Of a DNA stretch of 55,251 bases, positions 26,676 to 36,067 are shown piece by piece. Every line of letters starts with the position of its first letter. Position 1 is the first letter of the stretch. The translations under genes and the position numbers were made by a program. Under the pieces are notes generated by a model. That model had not been told where the DNA came from. It made no database searches and saw only the letters and a program-made list of their open reading frames with translations. This stretch comes from Methylocystaceae bacterium (GTDB taxonomy: Bacteria; Pseudomonadota; Alphaproteobacteria; Rhodospirillales; Terasakiellaceae). The stretch is from assembly GCA_013373205.1 (NCBI GenBank), contig JABXIG010000012.1, positions 1-55,251 on the forward strand, written 5' to 3'.

Positions 26676-27251
26676 ATGCAAAAAACAATCACCATTATTC
26701 GCACGGAACATCGTCGCTTGGCTGCCATCATCAATTGTTTTGTCGGGGTTCTTAGCGATATGGAAAATACGAACGCTGATCCAGACTTTGGTTTACTGGA
26801 TCAGGTTCATGAATATTGTCGTTCCTTCTTATATAAATTCCACCATCCTAAAGAAGATGGATATCTCTTTCCTGCACTTGTACAGGCACGCCCAGACCTG
26901 CTGCCTGTGATTTCAAAACTTGAAAGCGAGCATGAGAGAGGGGTGACATTGCTGGACCAGCTGGACCAGGCACTGGCGTCTTTGAAAGAGGATCCGAGAA
27001 AAAATCTTGGTCTCTATATTCAGGTTGCAAAAACGTATCGGGACTTTGAATGGAAGCATATGGCAACAGAGGAAAAGGAAATTCTCCCGCAGGCTGAAAA
27101 AAGTATCCCTGAAGATGTCTGGAAGGAATTGGATAACGTTTTCTCAGATCATGACGACCCTGTTTTTGGGGATAAACCACAAGGAAACTATGAAAATCTG
27201 CTGAGCCAGATTGTTAATCGTGCACCATCACCGCATGGATTAGGAGAATGA
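26676..27251 (+). CDS. Hemerythrin HHE-domain protein 2
   Basis: A 191-residue protein and paralogue of the one at 11005. The ligands His12, His56-xxx-Glu60 (HHPKED) and His86 are at the same residue numbers, and the last pair is His128-xxx-Glu132. A C-terminal extension of about 35 residues is unique to this copy. It lies 12 bases after the transporter ATPase and before boxR. It should hold a diiron centre. Why one box cluster needs two hemerythrins is unknown; oxygen buffering or sensing linked to BoxB or BoxR is an inference. Confidence 0.87.
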   Translation: MQKTITIIRTEHRRLAAIINCFVGVLSDMENTNADPDFGLLDQVHEYCRSFLYKFHHPKEDGYLFPALVQARPDLLPVISKLESEHERGVTLLDQLDQALASLKEDPRKNLGLYIQVAKTYRDFEWKHMATEEKEILPQAEKSIPEDVWKELDNVFSDHDDPVFGDKPQGNYENLLSQIVNRAPSPHGLGE

Positions 27252-27254
27252 AAT

Positions 27255-27268
27255 ATTTTCATGAAAAT
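27255..27268. promoter_or_regulatory. 14-base palindrome upstream of boxR
   Basis: ATTTTCATGAAAAT is a perfect palindrome 75 bases upstream of the boxR start and just after the hemerythrin 2 stop. It has no T-run and could be an operator for boxR. A lone TGCA occurs at 27312 but without the second tetramer. Confidence 0.35.
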
Positions 27269-27342
27269 CTTGCAAAGGAACTCCCGATTGAAGTAATCAT
27301 AGGAAGTATAGTGCAATAAAAAACAGTACGATTGATCTGCCA

Positions 27343-28248
27343 ATGTCGCAATCCAAAAACAAATCTAAAAAAGACAATCTACCATCTTTGGGTGATCCGG
27401 AGTTGGAGAAATATATTGCGCGTATTGGTGAACAGATCAAAGTCATTCGATCACGAAGAGGCATGATCCGCAAGGACCTGTCACGCCATTCGGATGTTTC
27501 TGAACGTTATCTTGCACAGGCTGAAACAGGTAAGGCGAATATCTCAATTGCATTGTTGTGGCGAATTGCGCATGCCCTTGATGTTGAAATTTCTGATCTT
27601 TTGCCTGAGACATCAACCCGGTCTGTTAATACAACCCTGTTGAATTTTATGCGGGGATTGGATGTGGAAGACCAAAAGGCTGCATTTGCTGTTCTAAAAG
27701 ATCATTTCGGTGAAAAGATTGAAAAAGGGCATGGCGTGGCCTTGATTGGTCTGCGTGGTGCCGGTAAAACCCGCCTTGGCAGTCTGCTTGCGGATGAATA
27801 TCGAATTCCCTTCATCCGCTTGGGGGAAGTTATTGAACAGCAAGCCCAAATGGATATCGGTGAGTTGATTTCCTTAAGGGGGCAAAGTGCCTTTCGCCGC
27901 TATGAAATGCAGGCTTTGGAAAGCGTGATCCATAAACACCCGACGATGGTTCTGGAAGTCGGTGGCAGCTTGGTATCTCAATCAGACACTTTTAACTTAC
28001 TTTTGGACAGTTTCTATTCTGTTTGGTTAAAGGCCTCACCCGAAGAACATATGCAACGGGTTATTGATCAAGGTGATATGCGCCCCATGGCAGGCAATAA
28101 AGAAGCCCTTGAAGATTTGAGAGTTATACTGGCTGAGAGGGAAGCCGAATACAAGCTGGCGAATTATACCCTTGATACCTCGGGGCGAAGTATCACCCAT
28201 TGTTTGTATGAGTTGGTTGAAACCGCACGCCCTTATCTGGAAAACTGA
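27343..28248 (+). CDS. boxR: BoxR-type transcriptional regulator (HTH plus shikimate-kinase-like domain)
   Basis: A 301-residue regulator. Residues about 30-85 form an XRE-type helix-turn-helix (IRKDLSRHSDVSERYLAQAE). Residues about 130-300 resemble shikimate kinase, with the P-loop GLRGAGKT at 136-143. This domain pair is specific to BzdR and BoxR, which repress benzoyl-CoA pathway genes and are released by benzoyl-CoA. It is the last gene of the boxCBA-transporter stretch. Likely targets are the TGCA-containing elements at 8708, 8744, 16944 and 16981. Confidence 0.93.
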   Translation: MSQSKNKSKKDNLPSLGDPELEKYIARIGEQIKVIRSRRGMIRKDLSRHSDVSERYLAQAETGKANISIALLWRIAHALDVEISDLLPETSTRSVNTTLLNFMRGLDVEDQKAAFAVLKDHFGEKIEKGHGVALIGLRGAGKTRLGSLLADEYRIPFIRLGEVIEQQAQMDIGELISLRGQSAFRRYEMQALESVIHKHPTMVLEVGGSLVSQSDTFNLLLDSFYSVWLKASPEEHMQRVIDQGDMRPMAGNKEALEDLRVILAEREAEYKLANYTLDTSGRSITHCLYELVETARPYLEN

Positions 28249-28274
28249 ACAAGGTCAGTGTTGGGTTTTGAGAG

Positions 28275-29180
28275 ATGATCCAGAAATATAGATATCTGTG
28301 TGCACTGGCAAAGGAACGTCATTTTGGGCGTGCTGCAGAATCTTGTCATGTCTCCCAGCCGACGCTTTCAAATGGATTGCGTCAGTTGGAAGAAATACTG
28401 AATGTGAAGTTGATTGATCGAAAACAGAAATTTATAGGGTTAAGCCCTGACGGTTTAAAAGTTCTGGAATATGCCAAAAGAATTCTCGCAGAACATGAAA
28501 ACCTGAAAGCATCTCTTCAAGACAATAATGACAGACTGAGGGGGCGACTTCGACTGGGCGTTATTCCAACGGCTTTAACTTACGTGTCACGATTTATAAA
28601 AAAGCTAAATGAGATACACCCGGATTTGACCTTTACGGTTGAAAGTATGAGCGCCCCGGATTTGGTTCGAGGTATTCTTGATTTTGAATTGGACTTGGGG
28701 ATTTCATATACACATTCGGGCATTCCTCCTTCATTACAAGTTATTGACCTGTATAGGGAAGAATATCATTGCCTGATGAACCGCGATGATGCGGAAAAAG
28801 GGGCGACCCATATATCATGGTGTAATGCTTCAAAATTCCCGTTGGGTATGTTGACGCCAAATATGCAAAATCGACAAATCGCCGATGCCGCTTTTAAGGA
28901 AGCAGGCGTGCAAATCCGCCCGATGATCGAGACAAATTCCCTGAGCAATTTATTTCATAATGTAAAAAATCGCCTCGGTGTTTCTATTATACCCTATCAG
29001 TTCTTTGATTTACCCAATCATGAAACGGATGTTGTTTCCTTGAAACTGATAGACCCGGCAATATCCCATCAGGTTGGCCTCCTCGCCAGTCAAGGGGAGC
29101 CCGCCAGCCATCTTGCACAGGCAATTGTAAAATTGGCTCGTCAGGGATTATTTCAAAACCTGTTCGAAACTGATAGCTAA
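28275..29180 (+). CDS. LysR-family regulator of formate dehydrogenase
   Basis: A 301-residue LysR protein. The N-terminal helix-turn-helix contains HFGRAAESCHVSQPTLSNGL, followed by a coiled linker and a periplasmic-binding-like effector domain. It is 91 bases upstream of fdsG on the same strand. LysR proteins with this N-terminus are commonly found beside fds operons. Activation by formate is the likely mode but is inferred. Confidence 0.85.
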   Translation: MIQKYRYLCALAKERHFGRAAESCHVSQPTLSNGLRQLEEILNVKLIDRKQKFIGLSPDGLKVLEYAKRILAEHENLKASLQDNNDRLRGRLRLGVIPTALTYVSRFIKKLNEIHPDLTFTVESMSAPDLVRGILDFELDLGISYTHSGIPPSLQVIDLYREEYHCLMNRDDAEKGATHISWCNASKFPLGMLTPNMQNRQIADAAFKEAGVQIRPMIETNSLSNLFHNVKNRLGVSIIPYQFFDLPNHETDVVSLKLIDPAISHQVGLLASQGEPASHLAQAIVKLARQGLFQNLFETDS

Positions 29181-29271
29181 TAACTATCAACTAATCTAAT
29201 ATTCAAATTGGTCAATTTATCATATTTTCGTTAACTTTTTTAGATTGTAACTAGGGGATGGGACGCTTCAT

Positions 29272-29742
29272 ATGTCTGCCTTTGATGAATGGTCAGATAA
29301 TTTCGCCACGCATTTATACGAAAAGTATAAAAATACAAAAGGGGCGCTTTTGCCAATCCTGCACGAAATACAGGATTGTTTAGGGTGCATCCCTCACGCG
29401 GCCGTCTTGCATATATGTGATAGCTTAAATCTATCAAAAGCGGAAGTGGATGGGGTGATTTCCTTCTATCATGATTTCCGTCGCGAAAATGATGGACGTT
29501 TTGAAATCAAGGTCTGTCGGGCAGAGGCCTGTCAGGCGGCAGGGTCAGAAGAACTTGTGTCTTATATTCAGAACCGACTTTCTCAGGCAGAAACGCAAGG
29601 CACATTTCGAATTGAGCCCGTTTATTGTCTGGGCAATTGCGCCTTGTCCCCATCCCTGATGATGGACGGGAAGCTGCATGGGCGGGTGAGCCCTGAACGT
29701 TTTGACCGTCTTTTGACCTTGCAACGCACGGAAAGCGCATGA
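29272..29742 (+). CDS. fdsG: NAD-dependent formate dehydrogenase gamma subunit
   Basis: A 156-residue NuoE-like protein with a thioredoxin-fold 2Fe-2S centre. The cluster cysteines are in CRAEACQAAG and CLGNCALSP. It is part of the cytoplasmic FdsABG formate dehydrogenase. Its stop overlaps the fdsB start as ATGA. GGGGATGGGACG lies upstream of the ATG. Confidence 0.92.
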   Translation: MSAFDEWSDNFATHLYEKYKNTKGALLPILHEIQDCLGCIPHAAVLHICDSLNLSKAEVDGVISFYHDFRRENDGRFEIKVCRAEACQAAGSEELVSYIQNRLSQAETQGTFRIEPVYCLGNCALSPSLMMDGKLHGRVSPERFDRLLTLQRTESA

Positions 29743-31292
29743 AACCAGTGAAAGTATATATTCCTCAAGATTCTGCGGCCTTGTCTGTTGGTGCTGATGA
29801 GGTTGCCTTGTCAGTTCAGGAACGTGCTGAAAGCCTGAACATCCCACTTCAGATTGTGCGCAATGGATCACGCGGCATGCTGTGGTTAGAGCCTTTGCTG
29901 GAAGTCGAAAGTAAAGATGGACGCATTGCCTTTGGCCCGGTTTCTGTCGAAGATATAGATGCGTTATTCGAGAAGAAGTTTTGGGAAAGCCGAGAGCATC
30001 CGTTGTGTCTTGGCTTAACAGAAGAAATTCCATTTTTTAAGAAACAGGAACGTCTTACTTTTGCACGCTGTGGCGTAACGGATCCCTTAAACATTGAAGA
30101 ATACCAGAAATACGATGGTTTTCTTGGTTTGAAGAATGCCTTGAAGATGACTCCGCAAGCTGTGTGTCTGGAAGTCCGTGAAAGTGGTTTACGTGGTCGA
30201 GGCGGGGCAGGTTTTCCAACGGGCATAAAATGGCAAACTGTTCTGGAAGCAGAAAGTGACGAGAAATACATTTGCTGTAACGCGGATGAAGGTGATAGCG
30301 GAACCTTTGCAGACCGCATGATTATGGAAGGCGACCCCTTCAGCTTGATTGAAGGCATGGTCATTGCGGGCTATGGCGTTGGCGCACAGGAAGGTTTAAT
30401 TTACCTGAGGTCCGAATATCCTTACGCGATCAATATATTGGAAAAAGCAATACAAATTGCAACAGACAACAACTGGCTGGGTGACAATATTCAGGGTTCC
30501 GGTTTTTCCTTTTCACTGGAAGTTAGAAAAGGTGCAGGGGCTTATATCTGCGGGGAAGAAACGTCCATGCTGGAAAGTCTGGAAGGCAAACGCGGATTGG
30601 TCCGTTCAAAACCCCCCATCCCCGCCCTGAGTGGCTTTATGGGTAAGCCAACCGTTGTGAATAATGTTTTGTCCCTGACAACCGTGCCGATCATTCTGGC
30701 CAAAGGAGCGTCATATTATGAAAGCTTTGGCATTGGGCGTTCACGCGGCACCCAACCTTTCCAGCTTGGCGGCAATGTCAAGCAAGGCGGTTTGATCGAA
30801 AAAGCCTTTGGTTTGACGTTGCGCGACCTTATTTATGATTATGGGGGCGGTACGCGTACCGGACGTAATGTTCGCACCGTACAGGTTGGCGGTCCATTGG
30901 GGGCTTATCTTGGTGAAGACCAATTTGATCTGGCCCTTGGATATGAAGAAATGTCGGCCGGTGGCGGCATGTTAGGGCATGGTGGTGTGGTGGTCTTTGA
31001 TGACACGGTGAATATGGCGCAACAAGCGCGCTTTGCCTTTGAATTCTGTGCGGTTGAAAGTTGTGGCAAATGTACACCCTGTCGTATTGGGGCCCAACGG
31101 GGGCTGGAAACGATGGACAAGGTCATTGCCGGGGAAGACGTGAGTGAAAACCTGAACTTGTTAGATGACTTGTGCGAGTTGATGAAGGATGGATCACTTT
31201 GCGCAATGGGTGGACTAACGCCCCTGCCTGTGGAAAGTGCCATACGTAATTTTCCAAATGACTTTAATTCAGATAACGATAGCCGGAAATAA
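29739..31292 (+). CDS. fdsB: NAD-dependent formate dehydrogenase beta subunit
   Basis: A 517-residue NuoF-like diaphorase. It carries FMN and NADH sites, seen in RGRGGAGFPTGIKW and GAGAYICGEETSMLESLEG, and a 4Fe-4S cluster with SCGKCTPCRIG. The N-terminal 100 residues are an extra thioredoxin-like domain, as in other FdsB proteins. It delivers electrons from formate to NAD+. Translation is coupled to fdsG. Confidence 0.93.
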   Translation: MKPVKVYIPQDSAALSVGADEVALSVQERAESLNIPLQIVRNGSRGMLWLEPLLEVESKDGRIAFGPVSVEDIDALFEKKFWESREHPLCLGLTEEIPFFKKQERLTFARCGVTDPLNIEEYQKYDGFLGLKNALKMTPQAVCLEVRESGLRGRGGAGFPTGIKWQTVLEAESDEKYICCNADEGDSGTFADRMIMEGDPFSLIEGMVIAGYGVGAQEGLIYLRSEYPYAINILEKAIQIATDNNWLGDNIQGSGFSFSLEVRKGAGAYICGEETSMLESLEGKRGLVRSKPPIPALSGFMGKPTVVNNVLSLTTVPIILAKGASYYESFGIGRSRGTQPFQLGGNVKQGGLIEKAFGLTLRDLIYDYGGGTRTGRNVRTVQVGGPLGAYLGEDQFDLALGYEEMSAGGGMLGHGGVVVFDDTVNMAQQARFAFEFCAVESCGKCTPCRIGAQRGLETMDKVIAGEDVSENLNLLDDLCELMKDGSLCAMGGLTPLPVESAIRNFPNDFNSDNDSRK

Positions 31293-31301
31293 GAGGGTCA
31301 C

Positions 31302-34121
31302 ATGATGAAAGAAATCGATTATGGGACTCCCAAGGCCCAAAGTAAGCAGCTTATCACATTAACAATCGACGGACGTTCTGTCACTGTGGCAGAAGGCACG
31401 TCTGTTATGAGGGCGGCAAAAGAAGCGGGAATTTCTATTCCCAAACTTTGTGCAACAGATAAGCTTGATGCTTTTGGCTCTTGTCGTTTATGTCTGGTGA
31501 AAATTGAAGGCCGTCGCGGGACGCCTGCTTCCTGCAGCACCCCTGCCGAAGACGGAATGGTGATCCAGACCCAAAATGACCATCTTGCCAAGCTGCGTAA
31601 AGGGGTGATGGAACTCTATATTTCGGATCATCCGCTTGATTGCCTGACCTGTGCTGCAAACGGGAATTGTGAACTGCAAGATGCCGCGGGTGAAGTTGGT
31701 TTACGTGAAGTCCGTTATGGATATCAGGGCAAGAACCATTTGAGTGAAGTAAAGGACGAAAGCAATCCCTATTTTACTTATGATCCGTCAAAATGTATCG
31801 TTTGTTCGCGCTGTGTGCGCACCTGTGAAGATATTCAGGGAAGCTTTGCTCTGACCATAGAAGGCAGGGGCTTTGACTCACGTGTCTCCGTCGGACGGGG
31901 GGATAGTTTCTTTAACAGCGATTGCATTTCATGTGGTGCCTGTGTCGAGGCTTGCCCAACAGCAACGTTGATGGAAAATTCGGTTATTGAAAAAGGTCAG
32001 GCCGAACATGTTGTGGAGACAACCTGTGCCTATTGCGGGGTCGGATGTTCCTTGCGTGCAGAAATGCGCGGTGAAGAAGTTATCCGCATGGTTCCTTCTA
32101 AAGAGGGCGGCGCAAACGAAGGTCACGCCTGTGTGAAAGGTCGATTTGCCTGGGGCTATGCAACGCATCAGGACCGGATTACAAAGCCGATGATCCGTGA
32201 AAATGTGGAAGATCACTGGAAAGAAGTCAGTTGGGATGAAGCCATTTCATTCAGTGCGAAGAAACTAAATGAGGTCAAGGCCAAGTATGGCGGGAAATCC
32301 ATTGGCGGGATTACGTCTTCACGCTGTACCAACGAAGAAGTGTTCGTGGTTCAAAAAATGATCCGCGCGGCATTTGGCAATAACAATGTCGATACATGTG
32401 CGCGCGTCTGCCATTCCCCGACCGGATATGGTTTGAAGGAAACATATGGGACCTCGGCAGGGACGCAGGATTTTAAAAGTGTGGAAAAAGCCGATGTTGT
32501 TCTGGTGATCGGGGCGAACCCGACAGATGGGCATCCGGTTTTTGCTTCGCGTTTGAAAAAACGTCTGCGCCAAGGGGCAAAGCTTATTGTCCTTGATCCT
32601 CGCCGAATTGATCTGGTGAAAACACCCCATGTTGAAGCAGCCTGTCACCTGCCTTTAAAACCGGGGACAAATGTCGCGCTTTTGAATGCCATCTCATATA
32701 CCATCTTGAAAGAAGGCCTGCAGGATCAGAGCTTTATTGAAGAACGCTGTGATGATCGGCTTTATCAAAAGTGGCGAAAGGTTATTGAACAACCCCAAAA
32801 TGCGCCGGAAGTTGTCGCCGATGTCTGCGGCGTGGATGCAGATCTGATTATCGAAGCAGCGCGGCTTTACGCTTCCTCACCCAACGGGGCAATCTATTAT
32901 GGGCTGGGGGTTACAGAACATACCCAAGGCTCAACCACGGTTATGGCGATGGCAAACCTTGCGATGCTATGTGGTAATATCGGAAGAGAAGGCGTTGGCG
33001 TAAACCCGCTTCGTGGACAGAATAATGTGCAAGGTTCTTGTGATATGGGCTCCTTCCCCCATGAATTCAGCGGTTATCGTCATGTCAGTGATGATAAAAC
33101 GCGCCTTCTGTTTGAAGAAGCTTGGAAACGTCCGTTAAGTTCTGAACCGGGCTTACGTATTCCACATATGTTTGACGGATCTTTAGAGGGACATTTTAAA
33201 GGGCTGTTTGTACAGGGCGAAGATATCGCACAGTCTGATCCAAATACGCATCATGTGCATGCGGCCCTCAGCAATATGGATTTTATTATCGTTCAGGATT
33301 TATTTTTGAATGAAACGGCCTCTTTTGCCCATGTGTTCTTGCCGGGGACGTCTTTTCTTGAAAAGAATGGGACCTTTACCAATGCGGAAAGGCGGATCAA
33401 TCGCGTGCGCCCTGTCATGCAAAGCAAAACGGGTAAACAGGAATGGGAGGTCGTTTGCGAACTGGCGCAGGCCATGGGGTATGACATGGCGTACAACGAC
33501 GCCTCTGAGATCATGGATGAAATTGCCGCACTGACACCAACATTCAGCGGAGTCAGTTTTGACCGGTTGGACAGTCTTGGCAGTCTTCAATGGCCTTGTT
33601 CAAATGACGAAGATACAGGGATGGCTGTGATGCATGTAGGTAGCTTTACGCACGGAAAAGGCCGCTTTATGCCAACCGAATATGTCCCTACACCGGAACG
33701 CACATCGCGCAAATTCCCGCTGTTGTTAACCACGGGACGCATTTTGACTCAGTATAATGTCGGGGCACAAACAAGGCGGACAGACAATCATCGCTGGCAC
33801 AAGGAAGATGTGCTGGAAATTCACCCCTATGACGCCGAAGAACGTGGTCTTCAAGATGGCGATATGATTAACATTCAGTCACGGGCCGGGACAACTTCGC
33901 TTCGTGCCAGAATCTCAGAACGGATGCAACCGGGCACCGTTTATACAACATTCCACCATCCTGTCAGCGGAACCAATGTAATTACGACCAATAACTCGGA
34001 TTGGGCGACCAATTGCCCGGAATATAAAGTGACGGCCGTACAGGTTGAACCGGCAAGTCGATTGCACAATTGGGAACGGGTGCATGCACCGATTAAGCAG
34101 GTGAACCATGTTGATGAATAA
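31302..34121 (+). CDS. fdsA: NAD-dependent formate dehydrogenase catalytic alpha subunit (molybdenum)
   Basis: A 939-residue catalytic subunit. In order: a 2Fe-2S domain (Cys50, 61, 64, 78), a His-Cys cluster (His110, Cys114, 117, 123), two 4Fe-4S ferredoxin clusters (from Cys165 and Cys208), a further 4Fe-4S cluster (Cys242, 245, 249, 277), then the molybdopterin domain. The active-site residue is Cys370-His371 in CARVCHSPTG; it is a normal Cys codon, not selenocysteine. The enzyme oxidises formate to CO2. In this setting it likely uses the formate made by BoxC. Two adjacent ATGs (31302, 31305) are possible starts. Confidence 0.95.
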   Translation: MMKEIDYGTPKAQSKQLITLTIDGRSVTVAEGTSVMRAAKEAGISIPKLCATDKLDAFGSCRLCLVKIEGRRGTPASCSTPAEDGMVIQTQNDHLAKLRKGVMELYISDHPLDCLTCAANGNCELQDAAGEVGLREVRYGYQGKNHLSEVKDESNPYFTYDPSKCIVCSRCVRTCEDIQGSFALTIEGRGFDSRVSVGRGDSFFNSDCISCGACVEACPTATLMENSVIEKGQAEHVVETTCAYCGVGCSLRAEMRGEEVIRMVPSKEGGANEGHACVKGRFAWGYATHQDRITKPMIRENVEDHWKEVSWDEAISFSAKKLNEVKAKYGGKSIGGITSSRCTNEEVFVVQKMIRAAFGNNNVDTCARVCHSPTGYGLKETYGTSAGTQDFKSVEKADVVLVIGANPTDGHPVFASRLKKRLRQGAKLIVLDPRRIDLVKTPHVEAACHLPLKPGTNVALLNAISYTILKEGLQDQSFIEERCDDRLYQKWRKVIEQPQNAPEVVADVCGVDADLIIEAARLYASSPNGAIYYGLGVTEHTQGSTTVMAMANLAMLCGNIGREGVGVNPLRGQNNVQGSCDMGSFPHEFSGYRHVSDDKTRLLFEEAWKRPLSSEPGLRIPHMFDGSLEGHFKGLFVQGEDIAQSDPNTHHVHAALSNMDFIIVQDLFLNETASFAHVFLPGTSFLEKNGTFTNAERRINRVRPVMQSKTGKQEWEVVCELAQAMGYDMAYNDASEIMDEIAALTPTFSGVSFDRLDSLGSLQWPCSNDEDTGMAVMHVGSFTHGKGRFMPTEYVPTPERTSRKFPLLLTTGRILTQYNVGAQTRRTDNHRWHKEDVLEIHPYDAEERGLQDGDMINIQSRAGTTSLRARISERMQPGTVYTTFHHPVSGTNVITTNNSDWATNCPEYKVTAVQVEPASRLHNWERVHAPIKQVNHVDE

Positions 34122-34902
34122 TTCACAGGTTCCGCCTTCCATACGTGTGCGCACATCAACCACATATCCCGTTGGGGAACGCGATAGTCAGTTTTGGCAA
34201 ATCGCAACAGAAGTCCCCGTTGCCCTAATTTACAATGGCAAGCCCCATGCGGTGATGATGGCAACCCCGCAGGATCTGGTGGATTTTTCTATTGGCTTTT
34301 CCCTCAGCGAGGAAGTGGTCACAAGTCATGCAGCGATTGAAGAGATTTATATCGAACATGATGCGGAAGGCTTTCGCATCTTTATCAGCATTGATGAGAA
34401 CCAGATCGGTCCCGGCTATACCCAAACGCGCACCATTGCCGGGCGAACCAGTTGCGGCCTGTGTGGACTGGCCGAGCTAAAAGACGCGGTTCGGGTTTCT
34501 GCCAATCAAGTGGTTGCGGTTGATATCCCTGATCCGGCCATTATCACCAAAAGCCTGCATGCGTTTAGTGACGCGCAAGCTATGCATCAAACCAATCGTT
34601 CTGTGCATGGGGCGGCCTTTTGTAGTATGGATGGTGAAATTTTGCTGATCCGCGAAGATATCGGTCGCCATAATGCATTGGATAAATTGCTCGGTGCACT
34701 TAGCTCTAGTGGATTATCAAGAAATGGGTATTTGGTGATGAGCAGCCGGTGTAGTTTCGAGCTGGTTAAAAAATCAATCGTTTTCGGCTTATCCGGCCTT
34801 GTGACCATTTCCGCCCCCACCAGTTTGGCGCTTGATATCGCAAAAAAGGCAAATATGTTTCTCGCCTGTCAGCAAGGACCGAATAGCGTTACTTTCTTCT
34901 AG
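34108..34902 (+). CDS. fdhD: Formate dehydrogenase sulfurtransferase
   Basis: A 264-residue FdhD/FdsC protein. It moves sulfur to the molybdenum cofactor of formate dehydrogenase. The key CxxC is Cys116-Cys119 in TSCGLCGLAE, and the later segment EDIGRHNALDKLLG is conserved. It overlaps the end of fdsA by 14 bases. No fdsD-like small subunit gene was found in the 133 bases that follow. Confidence 0.93.
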   Translation: MLMNNSQVPPSIRVRTSTTYPVGERDSQFWQIATEVPVALIYNGKPHAVMMATPQDLVDFSIGFSLSEEVVTSHAAIEEIYIEHDAEGFRIFISIDENQIGPGYTQTRTIAGRTSCGLCGLAELKDAVRVSANQVVAVDIPDPAIITKSLHAFSDAQAMHQTNRSVHGAAFCSMDGEILLIREDIGRHNALDKLLGALSSSGLSRNGYLVMSSRCSFELVKKSIVFGLSGLVTISAPTSLALDIAKKANMFLACQQGPNSVTFF

Positions 34903-35035
34903 TCTATGATGTGTCGGGACGCAGGTTCATAAGAATTATTGCGATTAAGCACTTTGACGAATATAAAGAGTTACTTTTACGCGCAAGAGCGCGCTGTAAA
35001 GTTTTGTATTGGCTTGAATTAAAGGATCAGAACAG

Positions 35036-35833
35036 ATGAATGTAGAGTGCAGTGTCGTGAAAGAGTTTTCGCTTGAAACGGAACAAGGCACCTTGGCTTT
35101 TCGCTGTTGGGAACCTGAAATTCAATCCAATGCCGCGCCGATCATTTTGTTTCATGATTCACTGGGCGCGATCAGCCTATGGCGACAATTCCCCGACTTG
35201 TTGGCTCAACAAACCGGAAGAACCGTCATTGCATATGATCGCCTTGGCTTTGGGCGCTCAGCTGTGCGTACAGATAAACTCCCGGCAGATTTTGTCGGGC
35301 AGGAACCACAGACAATCATTCCTCTTTTGAATGAACAACTCGATATTTCGAAATTTGTCGCACTGGGCCATAGTGTCGGCGGCGCCATGGCCATTGAAAC
35401 AGCGGCGCAATTTCCCGATCAATGCGTTGGCCTTGTTACCATCGCCGCCCAGACCTTTGCCGAAGATGTGACTTTGAACGGTATCCGTGATGCAAAAAAA
35501 ATGTTTGCGGATCCGGATCAGTTAAAACGACTGGAAAAATACCATGGGGAACGCGCAAAATGGGTCGTCGATGCCTGGATCGAGACATGGCTCTCAGATG
35601 AATTTGCAGACTGGACATTGAAAGATACATTGCCAAAAGTAACATGTCCGGCACTTGTCATTCATGGCAGCGATGATGAATATGGCTCTACAATCCATCC
35701 AAGAATTATTGCTCAAAACGTGTCTGGCAGCGCCAGTGTTGAAGTGCTCGAAGGAAACAGGCACATGCCCCATCGCGAAAATGAAGCCCATGTCATCACT
35801 CTGGTGAAAGACTTTCTGCACTCAATTGATTAA
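35036..35833 (+). CDS. Alpha/beta hydrolase
   Basis: A 265-residue alpha/beta hydrolase. The nucleophile elbow is GHSVGGA with Ser, the acid is probably the Asp of HGSDDEYGS, and the base His is in GNRHMPHRE. The DRLGFGRS segment is standard. AAAGGATCAGAACAG precedes the ATG. It lies 133 bases after fdhD on the same strand, so it may be the end of the fds operon or separate. The substrate is unknown; an ester or thioester from aromatic breakdown is possible but not shown. Confidence 0.8.
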   Translation: MNVECSVVKEFSLETEQGTLAFRCWEPEIQSNAAPIILFHDSLGAISLWRQFPDLLAQQTGRTVIAYDRLGFGRSAVRTDKLPADFVGQEPQTIIPLLNEQLDISKFVALGHSVGGAMAIETAAQFPDQCVGLVTIAAQTFAEDVTLNGIRDAKKMFADPDQLKRLEKYHGERAKWVVDAWIETWLSDEFADWTLKDTLPKVTCPALVIHGSDDEYGSTIHPRIIAQNVSGSASVEVLEGNRHMPHRENEAHVITLVKDFLHSID

Positions 35834-35906
35834 AACTCAGATGATGCCGATTGCTTTGCCCCTGTATGATGGCAGTAAAACTAAGCGACATTATACAAAA
35901 AGGAAA

Positions 35907-35951
<45 letters not shown>

Positions 35952-36067
35952 GGTCAAATTTTTTAGTAAGTAATTGAGACTAAATAATAATCCTGTCGCT
36001 AAAAATGGGATAACTCCTTTAATTCAGTGGTTTACACTGTCTTCTGGCACGTTTTGCTTACACAGTT

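Noticed and set aside
31302-34121. Selenocysteine at the formate dehydrogenase active site
   Set aside because: The active-site codon in CARVCHSP is TGC for Cys, and no in-frame TGA interrupts the gene.
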